Source: an uncultured Clostridia bacterium (GTDB lineage Bacteria; Bacillota; Clostridia; Oscillospirales; Acutalibacteraceae). Taken from it: DNA of 5,768 nt. Below the pieces are notes generated by a model. That model worked only from the letters and a program-made list of their open reading frames with translations. It was not told the DNA's origin and made no database searches. The stretch's first letter is position 1, and every line of letters starts with the position of its first letter. The position numbers were made by a program, and so were the translations under genes. Location of the stretch: contig CALZMC010000049.1 in NCBI GenBank assembly GCA_945788455.1, positions 1 through 5,768 of the forward strand. Reading direction: 5' to 3'. This document shows positions 1-5,732 of the stretch, in pieces.

Positions 1-490
1 TCATCTTGTCGATAAGCTGCTCAAAATACTTCTTACCAACCTCCATAACTACGTCTGAGAACATCTGAATAAATCTTCTGTATGAGTCGTAAACGAAACG
101 CTCAAAAGCAGGGTCAGGGTTGCCTGCGATCATTGACTCAACAACGTCATCGTTAAGACCTAAGTTAAGGATTGTATCCATCATACCGGGCATAGATGCT
201 CTTGCACCTGAACGAACTGATACAAGTAGAGGATTTTGCTTGTCGCCAAACTTCTTGCCGTTGATTTCCTCCATCTTTGCAACGCCTTCCATAACCTGAG
301 TCATGATTTCATCGTTGATTGTGCGACCGTCCTCGTAGTACTGTGTGCAAGCCTCTGTTGTAACAGTAAAGCCTTGTGGTACAGGAAGACCAATCTTAGT
401 CATCTCTGCAAGGTTTGCACCCTTACCGCCAAGTAGGTTACGCATGGTCATGTCGCCTTCTTCAAACATGTAAACCCATTTGTTTGCCAT
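1..490 (-). CDS. ppdK: Pyruvate, phosphate dikinase, N-terminal part (cut by left edge)
   Basis: Pyruvate phosphate dikinase interconverts pyruvate + ATP + Pi and PEP + AMP + PPi in the cytoplasm, and often serves as a PPi-linked glycolytic step in anaerobes. Only the first 163 codons are here, out of roughly 875 for the family, so this is the start of the ATP-grasp nucleotide-binding domain; the swivelling phosphohistidine and PEP/pyruvate domains lie outside. I translated it by hand from the minus strand: it opens [12 protein letters not shown] and has [12 protein letters not shown] (residues 19-30), [15 protein letters not shown] (34-48), and the hallmark [18 protein letters not shown] (90-107). 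Lys23 and Arg93 match the ATP-site K22 and R92 of the Clostridium symbiosum enzyme, whose numbering omits Met. The ATG at 488-490 has an AGGAGG ribosome site at 501-506. The frame is open to the edge with no sign of damage. It is divergent from glmU. Identity is essentially certain. Confidence 0.97.
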   Translation of the reverse strand, partial: MANKWVYMFEEGDMTMRNLLGGKGANLAEMTKIGLPVPQGFTVTTEACTQYYEDGRTINDEIMTQVMEGVAKMEEINGKKFGDKQNPLLVSVRSGARASMPGMMDTILNLGLNDDVVESMIAGNPDPAFERFVYDSYRRFIQMFSDVVMEVGKKYFEQLIDKM

Positions 491-558
491 TTTTGAGTTA
501 CCTCCTAAATAAAAATATACGTATTAAAATGTTATGCCGTGCACTGTAACAAAGCATA

Positions 559-586
559 TTGCGAAAAAATTATAACATAATATAAT
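559..586 (+). promoter_or_regulatory. Possible second, upstream promoter for glmU
   Basis: On the plus strand, TTGCGA (559-564) lies 16 bases before a perfect TATAAT (581-586). If used, it would start transcription near 593 and overlap the ppdK promoter on the other strand. The -35 is only 4 of 6 and the region is A/T-rich, so this is weaker than the proximal promoter at 637-665. Confidence 0.3.
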
Positions 587-597
587 AGAAATTACAA
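569..597 (-). promoter_or_regulatory. Probable SigA-type promoter of ppdK
   Basis: On the minus strand, TTGTAA (592-597) stands 17 bases upstream of a perfect TATAAT (569-574). Transcription would start near 562, leaving a leader of about 70 bases before the ATG at 490. The -35 box matches consensus at 4 of 6 positions. The surroundings are strongly A/T-rich, so chance matches are possible, but the spacing and orientation fit the gene. Confidence 0.6.
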
Positions 598-636
598 ACC
601 TTTTTTTGCTAATTTTTAATCTTTATTATATTTAAC

Positions 637-665
637 TTGAAAAATTGCTCTGATTGGTGCATAAT
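637..665 (+). promoter_or_regulatory. Probable main promoter of the glmU-vanW unit
   Basis: TTGAAA (637-642), a 17-base spacer, and CATAAT (660-665) match the SigA consensus at 10 of 12 positions. Transcription would begin near 672, giving a leader of about 28 bases that carries the GGAGGG ribosome site (687-692) seven bases before the glmU ATG. No riboswitch-like structure fits in so short a leader. Confidence 0.65.
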
Positions 666-699
666 TAATAGAACAAGAGTATTTTTGGAGGGATAATTT

Positions 700-2088
700 A
701 TGAAATGTGCAATTATTCTTGCCGGAGGAAAAGGCACGAGAATGAAAGCAGAATGTCCAAAGGTTATGTGTGAGGTTCTTTTTGAGCCGATGATATATTA
801 TGTAGTAAAGGCCGTTAAGGAGGCAGGCGCAGAGGATATCTGTGTTATTACCGGCTACAAGCACGAGATTGTTGAGGGATACCTTAAAGACTTAGATGCA
901 ACAATTTGCACGGCACTTCAGGAGCCACAGCTCGGCACAGGACACGCAGTTATGCAGGCAGGCGAATTTATCGCAAGGCACAGAGATGACGAAATCTTAA
1001 TTCTAAACGGAGACGGTCCGCTTATGGACGCCGAGACTATCAACAAGGCTTATGACTATCATAAGAATAACGATAATTCTATTACTCTTATCAGCGCTAT
1101 CGTTGATGACACAAACGGTATCGGTCACATTAAGCGTGACGAAAACGGTGTTCTTCTTCGTATCGTTGAGCATAAGGACGCAAATGACGAGGAAAAGAAA
1201 ATTAATGAATCTAACGCAGGATGCTACTGGTTTAACGGCGCAGACCTTGAATATGCTCTGTCAAAGGTAACAAACAACAATGCTCAAAACGAGTATTACC
1301 TAACTGACACACTTGAAATTCTTATCAACGAGGGCAAAAATGCAGGCGCTTATGTTGTTGAAAACAGCGAGGTTATCCTCGGTGCAAACGACAGAAAGCA
1401 GCTCAACGGCCTGAACACTATTATGAGAAAGAATATCAACACTAAGCTAATGGTCGGCGGTGTTGATATTCCCTGTACTGACGGCGTTATGATAGGTATG
1501 GATGTCGAAATCGGTGCAAACACACAGATTTTGCCTAACACGATTATTATCGGAAAAACAAAAATCGGCGATAACTGTACTATCGGTCCTAATACTTATA
1601 TTGATAATTCAACTGTCGGAAATGACGTTATTCTTGATAACTGCAAAATTCTCGACAGCACTATTGAGGACGGTGTTGACTGCGGTCCGTTCGTTAAGGT
1701 CAGAGCTAATTCCGTTTTAAAGAAGGGTGTTCATATCGGCAACTTTGTTGAGGTAAAGAACTCTGTTGTCGGCGAGGGCTCTAAGAGTGCGCATCTAACA
1801 TATATCGGCGACAGCGATGTCGGAAGTGATGTTAATTTCGGTTGCGGTACGGTAACCTGCAACTATGACGGAAAGAACAAAGCTCGTTGCAAAATCGGTA
1901 ACGGTGCGTTTATTGGCTGTAACACAAACCTTATCGCTCCCGTTGAGGTCGGCGATATGGCATACATCGCAGCAGGCTCAACAATTACCGACAACATTCC
2001 TGCAAAGGCTCTGTCTGTTGCACGTGCAAAGCAGGTCAACAAAGAGGGCTGGGTTGACGTTAAAAAACCTTATAAAGAAAAGAAATAA
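700..2088 (+). CDS. glmU: Bifunctional GlmU: GlcNAc-1-P uridyltransferase / GlcN-1-P acetyltransferase
   Basis: GlmU makes UDP-GlcNAc, the precursor for peptidoglycan and other wall polymers, by acetylating glucosamine-1-phosphate and then attaching UMP. The protein is 462 aa, a normal family length. The N-terminal uridyltransferase domain (about 1-230) shows the nucleotide loop LAGGKGTRM (7-15), PK (20-21), Q74, QLGTGHAV (77-84), GDGPL with metal-binding D105 (104-108), IVEHKDA (155-161) and NNNAQNEYYLTD. The C-terminal half (about 250-450) is a left-handed beta-helix of hexapeptide repeats. All expected acetyltransferase residues are present with an offset of +2 from E. coli: R335, K353, catalytic H365, Y368, N379, N388 and K394. 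C382 occupies the place of E. coli A380 in the acetyl-CoA region (GCGTVT), a substitution I recall from other Firmicutes. GGAGGG at 687-692 sets the ATG start. The next gene begins 17 bases later with no terminator between, so cotranscription is likely. Confidence 0.98.
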   Translation: MKCAIILAGGKGTRMKAECPKVMCEVLFEPMIYYVVKAVKEAGAEDICVITGYKHEIVEGYLKDLDATICTALQEPQLGTGHAVMQAGEFIARHRDDEILILNGDGPLMDAETINKAYDYHKNNDNSITLISAIVDDTNGIGHIKRDENGVLLRIVEHKDANDEEKKINESNAGCYWFNGADLEYALSKVTNNNAQNEYYLTDTLEILINEGKNAGAYVVENSEVILGANDRKQLNGLNTIMRKNINTKLMVGGVDIPCTDGVMIGMDVEIGANTQILPNTIIIGKTKIGDNCTIGPNTYIDNSTVGNDVILDNCKILDSTIEDGVDCGPFVKVRANSVLKKGVHIGNFVEVKNSVVGEGSKSAHLTYIGDSDVGSDVNFGCGTVTCNYDGKNKARCKIGNGAFIGCNTNLIAPVEVGDMAYIAAGSTITDNIPAKALSVARAKQVNKEGWVDVKKPYKEKK

Positions 2089-2093
2089 ATTTT

Positions 2094-2108
2094 GGAGAAT
2101 ATAAATTG
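2094..2108 (+). promoter_or_regulatory. Ribosome binding site selecting a TTG start
   Basis: GGAG (2094-2097), just after the glmU stop, sits eight bases before TTG (2106-2108). That TTG opens a textbook lipoprotein signal peptide (MKKALSVF...LVGC), and no ATG or GTG is available before the lipobox in this frame apart from residue 17, which would destroy the signal. The TTG start is therefore well supported. Confidence 0.8.
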
Positions 2109-2963
2109 AAAAAAGCTTTATCAGTATTTTGTGCTGTTTTGTTGATTTCGGTAATGCTTGTCGGCTGTAATCCCAATGCTGATGTTACTGCCGACACAAG
2201 CTCAACTGCAAAGCCGACAACAACGACAACTACTACTGCAAGAACAACCGAAGATTTAAGCACAACCTTTAGAGAGGCGCAGACTAATACGATTTATCCT
2301 GTGCTTGTGCAAAACAAAGACGACAGCTTTGACTACAAGCTGGCTACATACAAAACATATTATGACAGCTCAAATTCTACGAGAACGACTAACATTAAGA
2401 ATGCCGTAAAAAAGCTGAATAATCTTGTCATTCCAAGTGGCTCGGTGTTCTCGTTCAACCAGGTTGTAGGTAAAAGAACTGTCCTTGCGGGCTATGAGGA
2501 GGCAAAGGTTGTTCAGGGAGATGAATTTGTTGACGGACTCGGCGGAGGCATCTGTCAGGTCAGCTCAACAATTTTTCAGGCTGTCCTTCGCTCAAATCTT
2601 GAGATAAAGGTCAGAGCCTGCCACTCGCTTGAAATCAGCTATGTTCCTCTCGGCGGAGATGCTACTGTTCAGTGGAACAGTCAGGATTTTCAGTTCAAAA
2701 ATAATCTCGGCAGTGATATAAGACTAAAGGTCAGCGCCGAGAGCGGAACATTAACCTGCTCTGTTTATGCAAAGGAAAAGCAGAATATCGGCAATGTTAA
2801 GGTCGATATAAAAAAGAACGGCAAGGAATACGTTTTGACAAGAACGGTTGACGGCAAGCAAAACTATACAACATACAGTAAATACAGCAAGCCGAAGACA
2901 ACAACAAAGGCTGACCCAAAGAAAACAACAACAAAGCCTGTTAAGACAACAAAAAAGTCATAA
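2106..2963 (+). CDS. VanW-domain lipoprotein with Thr-rich linker and basic tail
   Basis: This is a 285-aa predicted lipoprotein. It has a signal peptide with a KK n-region, a hydrophobic core and the lipobox LVGC (18-21), so Cys21 should be lipidated and the protein anchored outside the membrane. A Ser/Thr-rich linker follows (about 27-54, seven consecutive Thr at 38-44). The VanW domain spans about 78-220, with NIKNAVKKLNNLVIPSG, FSFNQVVGKRT (115-125), the hallmark GGGICQVSST (146-155), HSLEISYVPLG (173-183) and DATVQW (185-190). After a short segment (about 225-260) resembling the post-VanW strand region of other family members, the protein ends in a Lys/Thr-rich tail (261-285, KTTTK-type repeats) suited to wall contact. 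VanW is named from an accessory gene of vancomycin-resistance clusters, but its biochemical role is not established, and nothing here indicates resistance. Lying 17 bases after glmU suggests an envelope role (inference). The start is TTG. Confidence 0.93.
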   Translation: MKKALSVFCAVLLISVMLVGCNPNADVTADTSSTAKPTTTTTTTARTTEDLSTTFREAQTNTIYPVLVQNKDDSFDYKLATYKTYYDSSNSTRTTNIKNAVKKLNNLVIPSGSVFSFNQVVGKRTVLAGYEEAKVVQGDEFVDGLGGGICQVSSTIFQAVLRSNLEIKVRACHSLEISYVPLGGDATVQWNSQDFQFKNNLGSDIRLKVSAESGTLTCSVYAKEKQNIGNVKVDIKKNGKEYVLTRTVDGKQNYTTYSKYSKPKTTTKADPKKTTTKPVKTTKKS

Positions 2964-2965
2964 AA

Positions 2966-3006
2966 GAAAGCACTTGATTTTGGAGAATTCCAAGTCAAGT
3001 GCTTTT
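2966..3006. terminator. Bidirectional intrinsic terminator between convergent genes
   Basis: AAAGCACTTGA (2967-2977) pairs perfectly with TCAAGTGCTTT (2995-3005), an 11-bp stem. An inner TTGGA (2980-2984) / TCCAA (2989-2993) stem with a GAAT loop extends the hairpin. The plus-strand product ends in CTTTT (3002-3006), and the minus-strand product ends in CTTTCTTTT. It starts three bases past the vanW-type stop and can also stop transcripts of the minus-strand operon arriving from the right. Confidence 0.85.
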
Positions 3007-3046
3007 AGGCAATGAAGAACAATGCGAACCGTGGTTCAAATTGCCT
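3007..3046. repeat. Second inverted repeat beside the terminator
   Basis: AGGCAAT (3007-3013) is complementary to ATTGCCT (3040-3046), and the intervening stretch contains GAAC (3026-3029) / GTTC (3034-3037) with a CGTG loop. It lies between the main terminator hairpin and the stop codon of the DUF308 gene. It has no T-run on either side, so it is not an intrinsic terminator on its own. It might stabilise the 3' end of the minus-strand transcript, or be chance. Confidence 0.4.
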
Positions 3047-3049
3047 ATA

Positions 3050-3637
3050 TCATTCAATATCATCGTGGGTAATATCAATTTCGGTTACGTCCTTATCGAC
3101 AACTGTTTTTAGGGCAACCACGCGTCTTATTTGGACAAACGCGATTAAATCCATAACGGCATACGCCAAAAGGCCTGCACCTAAAATTCTTGTAATAAGC
3201 TCGATACTGCCAAACGGATTAACGATAATTATAATGCCGACAACGATAATTGCAAGCGACATAATGACAGGTACGAGCCAGCCGAAAACACCGCTCTTCT
3301 TTACATCAATAGCCGAAATCAAATCGACAATACCGCTGACAATCAAAAATCCGCCAAACAAAATCAGCATAAACGAAATTATACTCTTATACTTTACGCA
3401 CACTATTATACCGCTCATAATTGCGATTGAGCCAAGCACAGCCATAAACATAGCCTTGTCCTTGACAAAATAGTATATCCACGCGCCGATACCGAGCAAA
3501 ATCATAGTCGCTCCTGTCAGCAGGCTGACAAACTGTAACGTCTCGCTCGGCTTGATAACAAGCACAAGACCGATAACGAATGATGCAACAATAGTTATGA
3601 TTGATAAATTCTTCAGCTTTGCTAAAATATTAGTCAT
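3050..3637 (-). CDS. DUF308 / HdeD-like six-pass membrane protein
   Basis: This is a 195-aa integral membrane protein. Hydrophobic segments lie at about 11-28, 36-57, 63-80, 86-107, 119-139 and 147-168. Short charged turns separate them, and an acidic hydrophilic tail follows (about 170-195, ending DITHDDIE). The pattern of paired helices with Gly-rich starts and KP/NP breaks at 29-30 and 140-141 fits the DUF308 family, which includes E. coli HdeD, an acid-stress membrane protein; the molecular function of most members is unknown. The ATG at 3635-3637 overlaps the helicase-loader stop by eight bases (ATGACTAA), and a GAGGA ribosome site (3644-3648) lies inside that upstream gene, indicating translational coupling. 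It is the last gene of the operon and ends in TGA, about 45 bases before the bidirectional terminator. The family call rests on pattern recognition without a profile search. Confidence 0.85.
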   Translation of the reverse strand: MTNILAKLKNLSIITIVASFVIGLVLVIKPSETLQFVSLLTGATMILLGIGAWIYYFVKDKAMFMAVLGSIAIMSGIIVCVKYKSIISFMLILFGGFLIVSGIVDLISAIDVKKSGVFGWLVPVIMSLAIIVVGIIIIVNPFGSIELITRILGAGLLAYAVMDLIAFVQIRRVVALKTVVDKDVTEIDITHDDIE

Positions 3638-4589
3638 TTTTCTTCCTCTTTATATACCTAATATCGTTACCCTGCAAAACAAGAGGCGCATACTCGCCGA
3701 TAATTCGAGATGTAACGCGCTGGTCATATTTCTCCTCAAGCTCCTGCGGAGTGCTGTTGGTAGAAATAATTGTCGGTAGCTTTGCAAGGATACGTGAATT
3801 GATAATGTTATATAGCTCTGCAACGGTATAGGCAGACTTGAACTCCGTGCCTAAATCATCAATGATAAGCAAATCACAGTTCAAAACTGCTCGCTCGTAA
3901 TATCTTATATTATCTGTTCTGCCAAAATTCTCATTCTGCAAATCGTTAAGAATATTCTGCGCTGTACCGTAAACAACGCTGTATCCTCGATTTATCGCAA
4001 CATTAGCGATAGCAAGCGAAAGATGAGTCTTGCCGAGTCCTGTTCCGCCGTAAAAAATTATGCTCTTTGAGTTAGTTGTAAAATTCGTAGCATACTTTAG
4101 GCAATTCGCTCTAATTCTCTCTGCCCTTTCAGTATCGGGATAATACTCTGTCTTGAATGCATCAAAGGTGCAGTCGTCAAGCGGAGCAATCTTCGATAGA
4201 TTTTCGCGTTCGATATTCTTTAGCAGCTCCTTATGACACTTGCATCTGCGACTGCCGATGAAGCCTGTATCCTTACAGTCGGGACAATGATACGTTATAT
4301 TTAATGCGTTTTCGTCATAGCCGTATTTTACTAACAGCTTTTTCTTTTCGTCTTGAAGCTTTAGGCTCTCCTCCATTAGCTTTTCCATATCTGCCTTTTT
4401 ATCATCACTAAAAAGAAAAACCTTTGAAATAGATAGACCGATATTAGACAGCTTCTGCTGAATTGACTCAAGCTCGGGAATTTTTGCGCTGATTTCGTCA
4501 AATCTAAACTGCGCCTCCATAGTTGCCTTTTCTTTTCGGCGCTCAAGCATTTCGGTTGCCCTTGCATAAACCTCCTGTGAATATGACAC
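3630..4589 (-). CDS. dnaI: DnaI/DnaC-type replicative helicase loader (AAA+ ATPase)
   Basis: This 319-aa protein should load the replicative helicase onto DNA at initiation or restart, acting with a DnaD-type partner. The N-terminal part (1-95) is charged and helical, with likely coiled coil at about 10-90, and would contact the helicase. A zinc-finger-like cluster follows: C102-x2-C105-x10-C116-x-C118-H119. The AAA+ domain has Walker A GGTGLGKT (181-188), Walker B LLIIDDLGTE (240-249), sensor I STN (276-278) and the arginine motif QRVTSRI (290-296, R291 and R295). Length and order match Bacillus DnaI-like proteins, which databases often label DnaC. The start is GTG at 4587-4589, seven bases after a near-perfect AAGGAGGTG ribosome site that begins within the stop codon of the upstream DnaD-like gene. 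IstB transposase helpers share the ATPase fold, but the zinc cluster and the DnaD neighbour argue for a chromosomal loader. Confidence 0.93.
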   Translation of the reverse strand: MSYSQEVYARATEMLERRKEKATMEAQFRFDEISAKIPELESIQQKLSNIGLSISKVFLFSDDKKADMEKLMEESLKLQDEKKKLLVKYGYDENALNITYHCPDCKDTGFIGSRRCKCHKELLKNIERENLSKIAPLDDCTFDAFKTEYYPDTERAERIRANCLKYATNFTTNSKSIIFYGGTGLGKTHLSLAIANVAINRGYSVVYGTAQNILNDLQNENFGRTDNIRYYERAVLNCDLLIIDDLGTEFKSAYTVAELYNIINSRILAKLPTIISTNSTPQELEEKYDQRVTSRIIGEYAPLVLQGNDIRYIKRKKND

Positions 4590-4604
4590 GACTCCACCTC
4601 CTTA
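4590..4604 (-). promoter_or_regulatory. Very strong ribosome site overlapping the upstream stop, selecting a GTG start
   Basis: Reading the minus strand, the stop TAA of the DnaD-like gene (4602-4604) runs directly into AGGAGGTGG, so termination and re-initiation sites overlap. AGGAGG (4597-4602) is seven bases from the GTG at 4587-4589. Ribosomes finishing the first gene would sit on the initiation site of the second, which should keep the two products in fixed ratio (inference). Confidence 0.8.
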
Positions 4605-5603
4605 AATCTCTGTATTATTACTTGAAAACTCGTCATAGTCGCCCAAATCGTATGTAGGCTTTGACTTAATTTTGTCGTCCTTTTTGTTGTCCTTACTCTT
4701 GTTAAACTCTGCCTGCTCAAGCTCAACCTGTGCAGGAGTAGTGATGCCCTTCTTTTTCCATTTTTTTAGAATAGAATTCATATATTGGAGCTTTGGCTCG
4801 GGAATATTCTCTTTCATTATGTCACTTGCGAGAGTTACCATTGTTATGTCAAAATCCTCAAACCATTTTGCAATCATTTCTCTCTGCTTTTCGGTAGGAC
4901 GGCGATGAGCAATTCCCGTTATAGCGACAATCTCGTTCCAAAGCCTGTCGCTGTGAGCAATGCTTTGAAGCTTCGCCTCGGCATCGGCAACAGTCTCTAT
5001 CCCCTCGTCAGCCCAATTTTTTGCCATAGCGTTAACATACGAAATACCAAGAGACTTTCCGCGTTCCTTTTCGCTGCGATAAAACTCAAGTATCATCATA
5101 ATGACCTCGACCTTTAGGCCGTAATAATTCGCCATATTAACAAGCATTTCCTGTTCGGCGTGGCTGATAGTCCTGCCGAGAATAACCTGCGCCTCATTAA
5201 GAAGCACACAAATATCCTCGTTTTCTCTCTGGGCAGTAACAATATCCTTTGGAGTTAATCTCGGAGCTGACAGCGTTTCTTTTTTTATCTTAACAGGCTT
5301 GTCTGTTTTATCGTTATCACTCTTATCGCTCATAGGTGCGTCTTGAGTAGCAGCCTGTCCGTCAATAAACAGAACACCCTCGTCAATCCAAAACTCAAGC
5401 AAATCATCAATGTCGCCGACAGTTTGACCGAGAGCCTTTGCAATTTGGGATGAGGAGGACCTACCGTTGTTCCTAAATATAAACAACAGTGCCTTTAGCT
5501 GATATTCACTTGCAAGTCGTATGTACCTGTCAACAATGTCGCTCGGCACATTAAACATTCCGTTTTGCCATATCTCGCCAAACGGTGCAACGCGATAGTC
5601 CAT
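4602..5603 (-). CDS. DnaD/DnaB_2-domain replication initiation protein
   Basis: This is a 333-aa protein of the DnaD/DnaB family of Firmicutes, which remodel DNA and recruit the helicase loader at origins or stalled forks. The N-terminal part (about 1-80) opens MDYRVAPFGEIWQNGMFNVP and contains a winged-helix-like segment, YIRLASEYQLKALLFIF, followed by SSQIAKALG and LLEFWIDEGVL. A hydrophilic Asp/Lys-rich linker spans about 85-115. Two tandem DnaB_2 (DDBH2) modules follow, at about 130-205 and 220-290. Each ends in the family motif: YVNAMAKNW (189-197) and YMNSILKKW (274-282), followed by GI. The C-terminal tail (about 295-333) is Lys/Asp-rich. I use the ATG at 5601-5603 because GAGGAG lies at 5610-5615 and family members start this way. 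An in-frame ATG at 5636 has no ribosome site and falls in the promoter's -10 box. Single-gene clostridial versions with two DnaB_2 modules are familiar, so I leave the choice of dnaD or dnaB open. Confidence 0.92.
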   Translation of the reverse strand: MDYRVAPFGEIWQNGMFNVPSDIVDRYIRLASEYQLKALLFIFRNNGRSSSSQIAKALGQTVGDIDDLLEFWIDEGVLFIDGQAATQDAPMSDKSDNDKTDKPVKIKKETLSAPRLTPKDIVTAQRENEDICVLLNEAQVILGRTISHAEQEMLVNMANYYGLKVEVIMMILEFYRSEKERGKSLGISYVNAMAKNWADEGIETVADAEAKLQSIAHSDRLWNEIVAITGIAHRRPTEKQREMIAKWFEDFDITMVTLASDIMKENIPEPKLQYMNSILKKWKKKGITTPAQVELEQAEFNKSKDNKKDDKIKSKPTYDLGDYDEFSSNNTEI

Positions 5604-5609
5604 AAAATA

Positions 5610-5615
5610 CTCCTC
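5610..5615 (-). promoter_or_regulatory. Ribosome binding site deciding the DnaD-like start
   Basis: GAGGAG (minus strand) lies six bases before the ATG at 5601-5603. The alternative ATG 33 bases upstream (5634-5636) has only A/T-rich sequence before it. Confidence 0.8.
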
Positions 5616-5634
5616 TATGCATACTGTAATGTTC

Positions 5635-5663
5635 ATTGTAACAAAAATATTTTAAGATGTAAA
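5635..5663 (-). promoter_or_regulatory. Promoter of the DnaD-like / helicase loader / DUF308 operon
   Basis: On the minus strand, TTTACA (5658-5663), a 17-base spacer, and TACAAT (5635-5640) match the SigA consensus at 10 of 12 positions. The -10 is preceded by TGT, making TGTTACAAT an extended -10. Transcription would start near 5628, about 25 bases before the ATG at 5603. The upstream in-frame ATG would then lie outside the transcript. Confidence 0.7.
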
Positions 5664-5691
5664 CTGTAAATAATAAAATTTATAAAAGGTA

Positions 5692-5720
5692 TTGACAAAT
5701 CACAAAATCATAGGTATAAT
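5692..5720 (+). promoter_or_regulatory. Perfect-consensus promoter of the tRNA-Gly gene
   Basis: TTGACA (5692-5697), exactly 17 bases, then TATAAT (5715-5720): 12 of 12 consensus positions at optimal spacing. Transcription would begin near 5727, about six bases before the mature tRNA 5' end at 5733, leaving a short leader for RNase P to remove. Such strength is normal for stable RNA genes and suggests that this tRNA is the first gene of its transcript. Confidence 0.9.
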
Positions 5721-5732
5721 ACATTTGCATTT

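Noticed and set aside
236..436. Plus-strand open frame of 66 codons near the left edge
   Set aside because: It lies antisense to the unmistakable ppdK coding sequence, has no ribosome site, and its product resembles nothing.
531..550. Possible dyad (GTTA...TAAC around GTGCAC) in the ppdK leader, considered as an operator
   Set aside because: The outer arms and the central palindrome are not concentric and most inner positions fail to pair, so it is not distinguishable from chance.
616..864. Minus-strand open frame of 82 codons spanning the start of glmU
   Set aside because: It is antisense to the glmU N-terminus and its promoter; the residue composition looks like a shadow frame and there is no ribosome site.
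2106..2963. Vancomycin-resistance function suggested by the VanW name
   Set aside because: No vanR/S, vanH, ligase or vanX/Y gene is present, and VanW-domain proteins are common in non-resistant Firmicutes.
3012..3473. Plus-strand open frame of 153 codons, Ile/Thr/Ser-rich
   Set aside because: It is the complement of the DUF308 membrane gene; the hydrophobic look comes from reverse-reading hydrophobic codons, and it begins inside the inverted repeat beside the terminator.
3630..4589. IstB-type transposition helper as an alternative identity for the AAA+ gene
   Set aside because: No transposase gene or inverted terminal repeats are nearby, and the CxxC...CxCH cluster plus the adjacent DnaD-domain gene fit a chromosomal helicase loader.
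4376..4726. Minus-strand open frame of 116 codons bridging the DnaD-like and helicase-loader genes
   Set aside because: It is in a different frame across two well-supported genes on the same strand, with a basic low-complexity product and no family resemblance.
4785..5117. Plus-strand open frame of 110 codons
   Set aside because: It is antisense to the conserved DnaB_2 modules of the DnaD-like gene; no ribosome site or recognisable product.
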